Made by a program: the position numbers and the translations under genes | Shown: piece after piece, positions 31,099-41,813 of the stretch | How positions within the stretch are numbered: position 1 is the stretch's first letter | Layout of the letters: every line of letters begins with the position of its first letter | Notes under the pieces: generated by a model | Told to the model about the DNA's origin: nothing | The model's input: the letters and a program-made list of their open reading frames with translations, nothing else | Database searches by the model: none | Assembly: GCF_000001735.4 (NCBI RefSeq) | Contig: NC_003070.9 | Span: 7,192,001 to 7,256,000, forward strand | Length of the DNA: 64,000 bases | DNA from: Arabidopsis thaliana | Lineage: Eukaryota; Streptophyta; Magnoliopsida; Brassicales; Brassicaceae | Direction: 5' to 3'

Positions 31099-33109
31099 TT
31101 GGATTGGAGTGGATCGGTGTTTAGGACAACTTAATCTCTTGTCTATGCAAACTTCATGGAAGTGGTATTTACATGACAATTCTCTCAGCTCTGTTTCATC
31201 TTCATAGTCACATAGACAAATACACCATTTCTAAAACAGAGAAAGATTCATTTATTTTTTTAGAGTGTATGTCAAGTAACTTGTAACTCATTTTTCAAAA
31301 TTTAAAGTTTTTAGATCCTTACGTTTTAGAACCCACCATTGGACAGCCTAAAAATTAAAAACATTCAAAGTGTCTAAATTTTGAATTTTTTATTATTAAA
31401 ATTATAAAATTATGTTTAGATTTCAATTTGGGATCCAACCATTAGTCCATAACAACATTTCTAATTAATATTTGTTTGGTCAACAACATGCAATATACGC
31501 AATATGTTCAGTCACTTAACTAACTTGTAAACCACAAAGCCAAACTCAGTAATATTTTTGACCCAAGAGACAAAACAAACAACAGAAACTCTACATATAC
31601 AGTTTTGTTACATTACAATGTGGTGATCCAAAACTGACTAAGATGGTCCGAAGGAAAAAGAGAAATGACAATGGTTACTGCGTACTATGCTTTTTTAATA
31701 TACATAGAACCACTTATTCACATGAGTACTATGTTTTCAATCGGAGTTTCAAATTGCAAATTCCGTCTCATATGACTTTTCCAATCGTTGATTTCTCTCT
31801 AAACATATGGGAATTATCCATCGTTCTTCTCAGGAACCGATGCAATTCTTCAGATTTCTACTTGTGCGACTAGCCCGTCCATCACAATCTATGAGCAAAC
31901 TTTCCTGACCCTATCACTTCACTCGGCGGCCCAGTCGCACGCAAGATTCGATCAATACATGAAGTTACACATGTCTATAGACTTCACGCCGCATCATCCT
32001 TGAATTCCTCTTTTAGGTTATTACTTCTATCGAGGTTTGATTTTAATCCAAAAACAACATTACCTAGTCGTTTTCAAGCTTGGATTCAGTTAAATCCTCA
32101 ACAATTACGCAGCTGGAACCTTTTAAACATAATTCTTCCTTTTTCTATTTAACTTTTTTTACTAGCTTATAGGCTACATTGTATAGTAGTATACTATACC
32201 TCTCTGTCTATCCATCCAGATTATCCTTCCCTATCCGAGTCCTTCTAACCCGCGCACTAACCATCAGTTCATTCATGCATTATCCATATTCCTTGGTTCC
32301 ATTAAGAACAACCAATCACCGATAGCCTTCATCAACAATCTAACCAAGAAAAGAATGATACTAAGCAAGATACTCTACTAATAGACTAAGAAAACGAGAA
32401 TCATTAGAAGAATAAGAAAATACAATGACTCGAATGCTTTTAACATTCTCATCGAAGAAGACAGGTGCCACTTCAACACGAAAAAATAATAGATAGTGCA
32501 CTTAACAATCGAGTTCAAGATATTAAGGAAATCTACTTTCACTTAATAGAATTACTTAGTGGCCAAGCGTTGCAAAATTTTAACAAAAGAGAGAAGATTG
32601 ACAGCATCATCTCAAAAAGGGTGATCGAGATAAATTCAAAGTCTAACATTTAAATGTTACGAATTTCATGCAACTCTTTAACAAGTATGCACCGTTTCGA
32701 TATCTTTAGTTCTACCTTCGATATCAAATCTAATGCATTCAGTCAATGAGGCCTACTTTTTTCAGATCGTCTTCTTAACATATGCATACTGTCTTGGTCC
32801 GCTGGACCAATGCTGATGTTCTCAAGCACAACTGTCGAAGCTCTTTTATAGATTTAGATTTCATCTCCGAGACCGACTTTGATAGCTAAATCTCGTACGT
32901 TCCTTCATATTCCTTCCTTTTATCTTTTCCATATATTTTCGTGATTTTCTCTGGACGTTCTGATGTTCGGTTCGGATATTTTTAAATTTCAGATTAGGAT
33001 CCGATTCAAATTCGAGTTTATCCGAAATATCCAAATACCAAAAAAAAAATTGTATCTAAATCTACGTAAACTCCTCCAAAATATCTATAAAATTTGAATA
33101 TTTTCAATT
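31099..33109. other. 2-kb intergenic region, unassigned
   Basis: No recognisable gene. Short frames near 31643-31873 and 32465-32653 have no features I know. Part of it (31880-31990 and 32760-32900) is less AT-rich than the surroundings and may be an old insertion. 32950-33050 contains TTCGGTTCGGATA and TATCCGAAATATCC, a pattern common in Brassicaceae repeats. Confidence 0.35.
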
Positions 33110-33720
33110 CTATGGTTAGCTAGTCGTCGAATTTGCTTGAGCAGCAAGTAAGTAAGTAACTGTGGTTTTTGACAATCTCCATGAATCTCCTTCGTTAATC
33201 TCAAATCGGTACATTGTTTAATTTGGATTTCGATTAGTTTCACAATCGTTTATGCAGAAAATCTTGAATTTTTGAGATGTTGGATCAATCTGATTAACTG
33301 CGAAACCTATATACACCTTTTTCCCCTAATGAACAACTTCACGTTTAGTTACCTTTGGGAAAAGATTTGACCTAAAGTGATCCAAGAATCGAAACTTCTT
33401 CGTGAAGTGATTTGCGACGCAGAGACCTTGACCAAAAAGTAAGACAAGGCCAGAGCAAGAGCCTAGAACCTGAAACTCCAACTTTAGGGTTTCTTAGGCT
33501 CTCGGTGACGTTGACCCGAAGAAAGGGAGGTAACAGACCAATTTGCAGCCATCTCTAGCGATGTAAAGCAAATTGGATACGACCCGACACAAGTGTTCAG
33601 ATTGAAAACACAGATCGTCGGATATGTGCGAGTTGATTGATAGATTCGTGCATCACATCATCGCAAGAGATATTTGAGATCCAATCTGAAGAGAATGTCG
33701 TTGACGAGATGTGAGATTTG
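33110..33720 (-). pseudogene. Half-gene F-box relic
   Basis: Minus-strand DNA matches the first half of the neighbouring F-box genes (compare 29700-30268). It covers the region for F-box residues with DDLCFQSEHL-like remains, [10 protein letters not shown]-like remains and the block before PVYVNG. The initiating ATG has become part of CATCTCGTC without an obvious start. Several frame disruptions are present and everything 3' of about 33110 is missing. A dead member of the cluster. Confidence 0.7.
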
Positions 33721-34309
33721 CTTCGTCTTTTGAGGTGATTACTACTTTGTGATTTGGTGCTTGTGATACTGTTTAAGAACATTTGTAGTATATATAGGCT
33801 CAAAAACTATTATATCAGCAAATTCTATATAGATTCAATTTTATGAAGGTATAGACTATTGTGATAGCACTTGAATTCTATAATTTCGGTTTATTGACTG
33901 GTGGGATAGAAATTATTTGTATTCAGAATATACAAAAAAAAAAATCGCAGAAAATGTAAAAACCTACAATAAAATAAAAAAAAACATACAGATTGGTCTC
34001 ATGGTTACAACAAAAAACAAAAACATGAAAAAATAACATTCAGAACATTGACATGGACAAAATATAGGTGATTTCAGTAATGTTTTCGGAGTCAATGAAG
34101 CTATAAGAGATTTTGAAGATTCTCACAAATAAAACCTCAAGGAAGAAGAAACATGTTATCAAAGACCAAATTTAGAAAACCATGCGATTGGAAGTCTTTC
34201 ACTAGTGGTCCGAGAATACTGAGTCGTCAACTGCGTAGAACACTAAGCTCTCTACCAACGACTCCACCCGCGAACTTGACTCTTCTTCTTCTTTAATTTG
34301 TTGATTTTC
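33721..34309. other. Intergenic DNA, start of a tandem-duplicated F-box unit
   Basis: 33930-34290 matches 36560-36870 (for example AAATGTAAAAACCTACAAT, ATGTTATCAAAGACC). This is DNA 3' of the next two F-box genes. It includes decayed codons of the family's longer C-terminal tail, which the gene at 34310 no longer translates. No other gene. Confidence 0.5.
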
Positions 34310-35566
34310 TCAATGCCACCGGCTCTTAGCACAAGGTGAGATTTCATCAGTCAGTTTCATAATTTTCTTTAGAGTCGAGATATGTTTATCATCACGAACC
34401 ATTGTAATCATCCTGACGTTGTAATCATCACGAACCGTTGTAATCATCCTGACGTCGACCTTCTTATTCAGTTCTATCGTAGAAGAGAAAGGCGACGGTG
34501 TAAAGTTGTAAAAGCTATGACTACAATCGCACCACGATGGAACCGAACCTAAGACCCCCCACTTGTTAGCTCTCAAGTCGTACCCATGAACAACTCCGTT
34601 GTATATATCCTTGTACATTTCCCACAACACTAAATACTTGCCATCGTATGCCGCAACGTTCCAGTACCTAATTTTCTTATTTTCCGACACTCCGTTTTTG
34701 ATTTGCTTCACTAATGCCCACTTAGGATCAATGAGAGCATTCTCGAGGGCATAAACGTTAATCAAGTCCTCCGTCGCTGATATGAATGCAAGTTCCTTCT
34801 CTGTGGCGGAGAACAAGAACTTGTTCGCCACCGCGCATAGTTCTAGGGGAAACTTGATTGGAATCAGCCGTGCTTGCTCTGTTTCTGGATTGAACGATAA
34901 AATGCTTCCGTCCTTTCTCAACCAGTGAACAGATCCGTCAAAGTAAACAGGTTTCTTATCCATAATGAGGACACTTGCGCTGCAAGTAATGGTTGTTGCC
35001 GACAATCTCCAACACGAATCTCCTGTGAGAATCTCGAACTGATACATGGTTTCGTCGGGATCCGAAGTCTCAGTTTCGTTCATGCAGACAACTTTGAATC
35101 TCTGAGTTATTTGATCAACCGCAAGACCAAGGCGATTCATTTTTTCCGATGGAAGGTCAAAATTTAGAATTCCCCATCTGTCAACACGACTAAGAAACAT
35201 TGATTTAGAGTAATTCAGGAATCGATACCTCTTTGTGAGCGGATTCGCGACACAGAGACCATCGATGAAGAGTAGGAGGAGGCCAGAACAAGAGCCGAGA
35301 ATCCTTGTCGTGATATCTAAGAAATCGTGGTGCCTGGATGAACTAGAATCGCCGAAAGGGTTGCAGAAGAGGTTTTTGGAGCCGAAGCTGGAGATGTGAA
35401 GCAAACCGGATCTGACCCCAGACAAGTACTTGGATTTAAAATACGGATCTTCAGATATATGGGAGTTGAAAGATCTTCTCGTGCATTTCATCATAACCAG
35501 AGATATGGGATCCAATCTGAATAAGATCTTTTCGAAGAGAGGCAGAGGTAAGCCCAATGTCTCCAT
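34310..35566 (-). CDS. F-box protein with F-box-associated region
   Basis: Intronless, 418 residues. F-box at residues 1-40 ([20 protein letters not shown], then [14 protein letters not shown]), [90 protein letters not shown]. Near the C-terminus a short duplication gives [11 protein letters not shown] followed by MITMVRDD. Compared with its neighbours at 36718 and 39049 it stops early (SPCAKSRWH) and lacks the basic KKGKRLM tail, whose DNA still exists 3' of the stop. Predicted SCF adaptor with unknown substrate. Confidence 0.85.
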   Translation of the reverse strand: METLGLPLPLFEKILFRLDPISLVMMKCTRRSFNSHISEDPYFKSKYLSGVRSGLLHISSFGSKNLFCNPFGDSSSSRHHDFLDITTRILGSCSGLLLLFIDGLCVANPLTKRYRFLNYSKSMFLSRVDRWGILNFDLPSEKMNRLGLAVDQITQRFKVVCMNETETSDPDETMYQFEILTGDSCWRLSATTITCSASVLIMDKKPVYFDGSVHWLRKDGSILSFNPETEQARLIPIKFPLELCAVANKFLFSATEKELAFISATEDLINVYALENALIDPKWALVKQIKNGVSENKKIRYWNVAAYDGKYLVLWEMYKDIYNGVVHGYDLRANKWGVLGSVPSWCDCSHSFYNFTPSPFSSTIELNKKVDVRMITTVRDDYNVRMITMVRDDKHISTLKKIMKLTDEISPCAKSRWH

Positions 35567-36231
35567 GATCGACTTAGGGGAGAAAAAGGGAGAGGGAGAG
35601 AGTGATACAGGAAATGATTAGGGTTTTGCCTACTCTTTGATGAGATATTTTTGTTTTTCTAACATCTTCGAATCGACAAGGCCCGATCAATACTCAAATG
35701 GACTTAACCGCTTGACTAAAAGCCCATCTCGAGTTTTTTTATGTGATTATTCGCTGTATATGTGTATTTATCGACGTAATTAATTATTTTTAACTAAAAT
35801 AAATCTAATAATGTAAAGTTTGAACGTTTGTTTTTGAAAAAATGGAATATCTCGAATGAATAATATTTTTTCCTCTTTTTACAAAATGGCTATGTTTTCT
35901 GAATCTATATATAGTGATTACAAAATGACTATGTTTTCTGAATCTATATATAGTGAGAAATCCTTAGTATTAACAATTGTCCCGTAGACTCATGATATAC
36001 TATTACTTAATAATAGTTGTAAACAATAAAATATAAATATCTTATAAATAGATACAATTTACAAACTTTTGTATATACTAATTTTTAAAAATAAATTATT
36101 TTACGGTGTACCGAATGACTAAAATCTAGTACAAGGGTATAAATGTAGTATCTCTTGGAAAAAGGAAATACTACAAACTGAAAACGTTATAAAGTCATTC
36201 ATTAACATTAAAAAGAATACTCTAAATCTAT
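35567..36231. other. 5' flank of an F-box gene, part of a tandem unit
   Basis: The flank shares order and sequence with 38241-38565 (for example AAGTTTGAACGTTTGTTT and AGGAAATACTACAAAC). It contains a roughly 40-bp tandem duplication at about 35881-35961 (CTATGTTTTCTGAATCTATA twice) and about 160 bp not found in the sister copy (about 35961-36125). Confidence 0.5.
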
Positions 36232-36560
36232 AAATTCTTCCTATTGGCAAAATGTAGCGATCCCGCAAGAGTGAGCAAACTCCAAAAACATGTCCTTAGT
36301 TCGGATTCAGACTCTCGCTTGCATAAAGGCGGAATTGCTAGTAATCACCGGTCATCCGTACGGAGGTGAATTCGTTATCGGTCCTTGTACACATTGCCAG
36401 TCACATCATGCCCGAAGTCATTACCTTAACCGCACGGAAGGGGTGACATGAGTGATGAGATACATGTATATATTATGAAGAAATGATTGGAATTCAAAAA
36501 TAGATTAGATATATAATGAGTTATGCATGTATATATCATTTAGGTAGGAATTCTTTGAGG
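36232..36560. repeat. Inverted-repeat element interrupted by plastid DNA
   Basis: Begins with AAATTCTTCCTATTG (36232-36246), then 204 bp of plastid-like DNA, then AGTGATGAGATACATG and an interior running to about 36530. A decayed right end (ATCATTTAGGTAGGAATTCT) follows. The same element without the plastid DNA, and with its interior in the opposite orientation, is at 38566-38697. Confidence 0.6.
36247..36450 (+). pseudogene. Nuclear insertion of plastid 16S rRNA 3' region (NUPT)
   Basis: The sequence follows the 3' part of bacterial/plastid 16S rRNA. It reads GCGATCCCGC, GTGAGC, ACTCCAAAAAC, AGTTCGGATT, then GCTAGTAATC with CCGGTCA. It continues with GGTGAATTCGTT, CCTTGTACACA, GCCCGAAGTCATTACC and TTAACCGCA. 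GAATTCGTT and the CCCGAAGTC/TTACCTTAACCGCA end fit plastid 16S better than plant mitochondrial 18S. Many substitutions and a deletion around the CCGTCACACC region show that it is old and not a working rRNA. It sits cleanly between two halves of a short repeat whose sister copy lacks it. Confidence 0.88.
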
Positions 36561-36717
36561 AATATGTTAACAATTATAAACTGCAAAAAATGTAAAAACC
36601 TACAATGAAGTAAAATATTACAGATTTGTCCCATATGGCTAGAAAGAAGAATAGAAAACATGGGAGAAAAAAAAAACATGAAGTGATAAGCGATTGAGGA
36701 TTTCCCTAGATGAAACA

Positions 36718-38240
36718 TCAAGGAAGAAGATGCATGTTATCAAAGACCGAACCATAGAAAACCATAGAGATTGGAAGCTTTTCACCAGTGTTCCGACAAT
36801 ACTGAGCCGTAACGACGTAGAGCAGAAAGCCCTCTACTACACCAGATCTACCCGCAGACCTAACGGTTCTTTTTCTTTTGTTGATTTTCTCCATGCCTAA
36901 GAACCTTCTCTTCTTGCTAAAACGCATCACGTCTAGGCACTTGGAAGAACTAGGCTCATCCACGGTCATCTTCAGTTTCGTTTCTTCTTCAGTCATCAAT
37001 CTTTTTCCTTTTTTCTTGAACAGTCTCTTAGCATAAGGTGAGATTTCCTCAATCAGGCTCATAAGTTTCCTTAGAGTGGAGATATATTTACAATCATCAC
37101 CATGCACCATATTCATCGTCTCAACGTCGACCTTTTGTTTCAGTTCTATCGCAGAGGAGAAAGACGGTTTAAAGAGGTAAAAGACTTGATAACCATCGCA
37201 CCACTCTGGAATCCAACCTATGACTTCCCACTTGTTAGCTCTCAAGTCGTACCCAAAAACATCTCCGTCGCAAGCTACCTTGTTCATTTGCCACAACACC
37301 AAACACTTACCGTTGTATGCCGCAACGTTCCAGCACCTCATTGTCTTTTTGTGCAACACTCCGTTCTGGATTTCCTTCACTAAGACCCACTTAGGATCGA
37401 TAAGAATATCCTCGAGGGAATAAACGTTAATCGATTCCTCCGTCGCTGATATCAATGCTAGTTCCTTCTCTGTGGCCTCGAACAAGAACTTGTTCGCCAC
37501 CGCGCTTAGTTCTAGGGGAAACTTGATTGGAATCAGCCGTGCTTGCTCTGTTTCTGGATTAAATGCTAAAATGCTCCCGTCCTTTCTCAACCAGTGAATA
37601 CATCCGTCAAAGTAAACCGGTTTCTTATCAGCCAGGGGAACACTTGGGCTGCAAGTAATAGTTGTTTCCGACAATTTCCAACAGGAATCTCCTGTGGTAA
37701 TCTCGAATTGATACACATGGTTTGGTCTGGATTCGAAGACGTTGTATCTTTCATGCAGACAACTTTGAATCCCTGACTTGTTCTATCAATTTGATCAACC
37801 GCAAAACCAATGCGATTCATTTTATGACTTCGTAGGTTAAAGCTTAGCTCTCCCCTTTTTTTAACACGACCAAGAAAGATTGATTTAGAGTGATCAAGGA
37901 ATCGATACCTCTTAGTGAGCGGATTCGCGACGCAGAGATAATCCATGAAGAGTAAGAGAAGGCCAGAGCAAGAGCAGAGAAACCTAGTCTTGATATCTAA
38001 GGAATATGTGTATCTGAATGGCATAGAATCGCCGAAAGGGTTGCAGAAGAGAGATTTGGATCCATAGTAGGAGTTGTGTAGCAAACCGAATCCGACCAGA
38101 GACAAGTAATTGGATTTGAAATACGGATCTTCAGATATATGCGAGTTGATAGATCTTCTCGTGCATTTCATCATAGCTAGGGATTTGGGATCCAATTTTA
38201 ATAAAATCTTTTCGAAGACATGCAGAGGTAAGTTCTCCAT
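36718..38240 (-). pseudogene. F-box gene copy with a 2-bp frameshift
   Basis: Sister of the gene at 34310-35566. The 5' part (38240 to about 37716) encodes the F-box ([34 protein letters not shown]), [27 protein letters not shown] and continues to the codons for NPDQTM. There two extra bases (within 37713-37716, CACA for CA) shift the frame. The downstream part (37716-36718) is fully open from [19 protein letters not shown] to a long basic tail ([29 protein letters not shown]). One lesion in about 500 codons suggests recent loss. An accession difference or use of the two halves cannot be excluded. Confidence 0.75.
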
Positions 38241-39048
38241 GATCGAACAAGGGGAGAAAAAGAAAAGAGAGAGGAAGAGATATTACGGTTTCTGCATAGT
38301 TCTTTGATGTGATTATTCGCTGTAATTTGTTACTTCTAGTGTATATGTATTTATCGACGTAATTAATAATTTTTAGTCACAAAAATCCAATAAAGAAAAG
38401 TTTGAACGTTTGTTTCGGAAACTAATATTATTCTTTTCCTTGTTTAACTAAATGACTACGTTCTCCAAATCTCTGAGTATAAATGCAGTATCTCTTCCAA
38501 AAAGGAAATACTACAAACCGAAAACGTTTACGTTTTGTAAGTCATTCATTATAACATTTTAAAACAAATTCTTCCTATTGACTGATGAGATCTAATCTAC
38601 ATTTTTAAGTTTTAACTCATTATAATATCTATTCTATTTTTGAATTTCAAACATTTCTTCATAATACATGTATCTCATCAGTCAATAGGAAGAATTTATA
38701 GATTAAGTTATAACCGTTAACATCTTAACTAACCAGCTAGTTCCGTGCTAAACGGTAGGAAGATCAAAGGATCTTAAACTTTTCCGGCAAATATGTTTAC
38801 TAATAACAAGAATGATCATTAATCTGCTTCTCCACCTAATCTCTATGTCTTTCTAATGGACTGTTTTGTTTGCGCCAGTTTGTTCTAAATCTCTTGTAAA
38901 CCTCAAGTTCCTTTTTGGTAATATAATTAACATCTTCTCCAAAAAAAAAAAGAGTATAAAAAAAAGTAGTAGATTAAAAGAAGGGAAAGGGAAAACATAA
39001 CTCTTAAACTTCTATTACATTAACCAAAAGCCACAATACGAATTTTGT
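38241..39048. other. 5' flank of the F-box copy, with inverted-repeat element
   Basis: 38241-38565 is the sister of 35820-36231. 38566-38697 is the inverted-repeat element described separately. 38700-39048 holds nothing recognisable beyond A-rich tracts. Confidence 0.5.
38566..38697. repeat. 132-bp element with perfect 26-bp terminal inverted repeats
   Basis: The ends 38566-38591 and 38672-38697 are exact reverse complements (AAATTCTTCCTATTG followed by ACTGATGAGAT). The 80-bp interior is the reverse complement of 36460-36530. There is no coding content. It is either a small foldback/MITE-type element or a segment flipped by recombination between its ends. Confidence 0.75.
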
Positions 39049-39600
39049 CTACTTGACTCGTCTTCTTTTGTTGATTCTCTCCACGTCTAGGAACTTGGAA
39101 GAATTAGGCTCATCCATCATCATATTCGATTCCGTTTCTTCTTCAATCATCAATCTTTTTCCAAGTATCTTTCCCTTTTTCTTGAACAAGCTCTGAGCAT
39201 ATGGTGAGATTCCACTAATCAGTCTCATAACTTTGCTTAGAGAGGAGACACGTTTATCATCATCATCATCATCATTAACCATCGTCATCATGTCGACGTC
39301 CTCCTTCTCATCTAGTTCCATCGAAGAGGATGCCGTCAAAGACGGTTTGGACTGACAAAGGTCTCGTTTACCATCGTACCACCGTGGAATCCAACCCATG
39401 ACTCCCCACTTGGTAGCTTTAAAGTCGTATCCATGAATCACTCCGTCGTCGTTACAGTCCTTCTTACATACAGTTTTGAAATAAGGATCGTCGGATATAT
39501 GCGAGTTGATAGATCGATCCGTGCATTGCATCATTGCCAGAGATTTTGGATCTAATTTGAAGAGAATCTCTTCAAGGATATGAAAAGGTAATCCATCCAT
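39049..39600 (-). CDS. Short F-box protein lacking the middle of the family
   Basis: The preferred start is MDGLPFHILEEI at 39600, since 12 upstream codons in the same frame do not resemble the family. The 183-residue product has a normal F-box (residues 1-40, ending [18 protein letters not shown]). It then jumps directly to GVIHGYDFKATKWGVMGWIP, which in sister genes lies near residue 320. About 230 central residues are therefore absent, without loss of frame. An acidic Asp run (microsatellite ATC on the plus strand) and the basic tail LFKKKGKILGKRLM, INKRRRVK follow. It could still bind SKP1 but has lost most of the substrate region. A pseudogene or a dominant-negative-like adaptor are both possible. 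Confidence 0.65.
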   Translation of the reverse strand: MDGLPFHILEEILFKLDPKSLAMMQCTDRSINSHISDDPYFKTVCKKDCNDDGVIHGYDFKATKWGVMGWIPRWYDGKRDLCQSKPSLTASSSMELDEKEDVDMMTMVNDDDDDDKRVSSLSKVMRLISGISPYAQSLFKKKGKILGKRLMIEEETESNMMMDEPNSSKFLDVERINKRRRVK

Positions 39601-40024
39601 GATTGATCTAATTAATAAGAAAAAGAGACAAAACAAGATTAGGGCTTTTTGCTCCGTTCCGTGATGGTGACTATTCCAGAAGTTTTGGTGATGTTATAGT
39701 AGATATGATGTATTTATAGACGTAGATTATTTGCCTTTAACATATTAAAAAGGAAAGATTTGTTTATGACATTTTTTACTTTTTCAGTATTCCATATGCT
39801 TTGTGAGACCAACACCAAAACCTAAAGGAATTTATTGTCAGCAAAAAGGGTACAAAGGTCATTTTATAACAAAGGTGAATTAAAATATGAAGGAATTCAC
39901 AAACTAAAACGCAACGTTTGGTGAATGGCTTTAGGGGTAAAACAGTCATTACGCTCAAAGCATTGAGAAATTAGGATATGGATATGTGAACACCTGAACA
40001 GAGTTCTATGCTTCTTCTTCATCA
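39601..40024. other. Divergent intergenic interval, F-box and FKBP18
   Basis: 424 bp of AT-rich DNA with the promoters of both genes. No other feature recognised. Confidence 0.45.
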
Positions 40025-41367
40025 ATGGCTTCCATTAGTAGCTTACACAGATGGGCATCTAATCAACACTCTCGTCTTCCTCGAATCACTTCTATTTCTG
40101 AGGCTGACCAATCTCGACCCATTAACCAAGTCGTCGCCTTTTCGGTTCCTATATCCAGAAGAGACGCGAGTATTATTCTTCTCAGCTCGATTCCATTGAC
40201 AAGCTTCTTCGTTCTAACACCGAGCTCTTCCGAAGCTAGAGAGAGACGTAGCAGAAAAGTTATCCCTCTCGAGGAATATTCCACTGGCCGTTAAGTCCCT
40301 CGCTCTCTTCTTAGCTATCGGTTCGTCTTCCGCACAAATTTCACAATTAGTGTTTGGAATTAGGTTTCTTTGTTATTGCACATGATTACTCTCTTGTTTA
40401 ATTGGGTTTTGAGAGTTTCTGATTCGACGAAATTCTGAATTGGGGGACATAAAAGGATTTGCTTGACTTGTATGAGAAGTTTCTGGGTTTGTAAAAACAT
40501 AAACTTTAGCTTGTTATTAACACAATGTTTGTGTTACTCTGTTCTTGCAGCTGAAGGGTTGAAATTCTATGACATTGAGGAAGGCAAAGGTCCAGTAGCA
40601 ACAGAGGGATCAACTGCTCAGGTCTCTCTAGCTAATGATTCACATTTTAATTTCTCTATATCGAAATCGAGTTCTCGCTTTTACAATGTAATGGTGTCTG
40701 TATTTTCCACATTTAGGTGCATTTTGATTGCCGTTACAGAAGCATCACTGCAATTTCTACCCGAGAATCCAAGCTTTTAGCTGGAAACCGTAGTATTGCT
40801 CAGGTTACTTCACCATCTATCCCTTTTGATTAGATTCTGCATAATTTTTAGTTTGATGGTGGCTTACTTCTTTCTGGAGCAGCCTTACGAGTTCAAGGTG
40901 GGATCTACGCCAGGAAAGGAAAGGAAGCGTGAATTCGTTGATAATCCAAATGGGTTATTCTCTGCACAGGCTGCACCAAAACCTCCTCCAGCAATGTATT
41001 TCATTACCGAAGGAATGAAAGTCGGAGGCAAGGTTAGAAACATTACTGCATTTTCGCTCTCTTCTTCTTACAACATGTAGTTACATATAAGTAGTTTTGA
41101 CCTATGTTGTTCTTGCAGAGAACGGTGATTGTTCCTCCTGAAGCTGGTTATGGTCAGAAAGGAATGAATGAGATACCGGTGAGAACCTACTACAAATTGT
41201 ATATGAGGAAAGCTCCGTTTTTTGCTGAAAACTAATTACAAAATGTAGTATAATGCTTGTTTCGGGTTTAAGAGATAATAAAATCATGTATGTTGTTGCA
41301 GCCTGGAGCTACTTTTGAGTTAAACATAGAGCTGCTTCGGGTGACTCCTCCACCAGAAGAGAAGTGA
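40025..41367 (+). CDS. FKBP18: Thylakoid-lumen FKBP-type peptidyl-prolyl isomerase
   Basis: Six exons: 40025-40289, 40551-40621, 40717-40803, 40883-41032, 41119-41178, 41302-41367, giving 232 residues. The N-terminus is a bipartite plastid signal. A Ser/Arg-rich transit peptide is followed by a twin-arginine lumen signal (RRDASIILLSSIPLTSFF) and a cut after SSSEA. The FKBP domain covers GLKFYDIEEGKGPVATEG, VHFDCRY, NPNGLFSAQA, FITEGMKVGGKRTVIVPP, GYG and PGATFELNIELLRV. Family members catalyse prolyl isomerisation, though lumenal ones often keep few active-site aromatics and act as chaperones or assembly factors of photosynthetic complexes. The name FKBP18 (At1g20810) is from memory. Exon 1 ends with donor GTTAAG, required to give STG-PEG across the junction. 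Confidence 0.88.
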
Positions 41368-41813
41368 ACGCTAATAAGAGAAGTTTGAAGCTTCAAGCAT
41401 TGTCCCAACATTTGTGTAAAGATGACAAAGGAGAAAAGAGAGAAAGATGTAAATTTTGGAGTTTTTAGTTTGTGTCTGGTTGGTTATACACCAAACTCTG
41501 GTACAGTTAAATAACCGGTATATTTGTTGGACTAAAATTTGTTAAAAGTATATAATTCTTACGTGGCAGCTTCTAGTTGGCTACAATATCTTAAAACCAA
41601 ATCAAATCAAAACTTGAAATGATTTGAAATCATAGAACCGAGAAAACCAAACCGAATGTCAAACCATAACAAATTTGGTTTTAGTTCAACCGATAATAAA
41701 CCAAAATGTCTACAGCTACCTACTAGGTGAGAATTTGGTTGCTGGCTCTGCTTGTGAGCTTTGGTAGCGATATCTCCGGTAGCTTCTTTTCCCGAGAAAA
41801 TCTAGTGAGAAAA
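41368..41813. other. Intergenic DNA between FKBP18 and OEP21
   Basis: Includes the FKBP18 3' region and the OEP21 promoter/leader. The stretch 41590-41700 has AACCGA/AACCAAA repeats common in Brassicaceae intergenic DNA. An in-frame upstream extension of OEP21 from 41727 is open but not family-like. Confidence 0.4.

Noticed and set aside
36247-36450. A working rRNA gene
   Set aside because: Only about 200 bp of the 3' region is present, with many substitutions and a gap in the most conserved CCGTCACACC stretch. It is a decayed plastid fragment.
37587-37716. The frameshift in the F-box copy explained by an intron
   Set aside because: No GT-AG pair removes the two extra bases while keeping the conserved codons on both sides. 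The simple CA duplication is sufficient.
41727-41813. N-terminal extension of OEP21
   Set aside because: The frame is open upstream, but OEP21 proteins begin at METSLRY and have no signal sequence.
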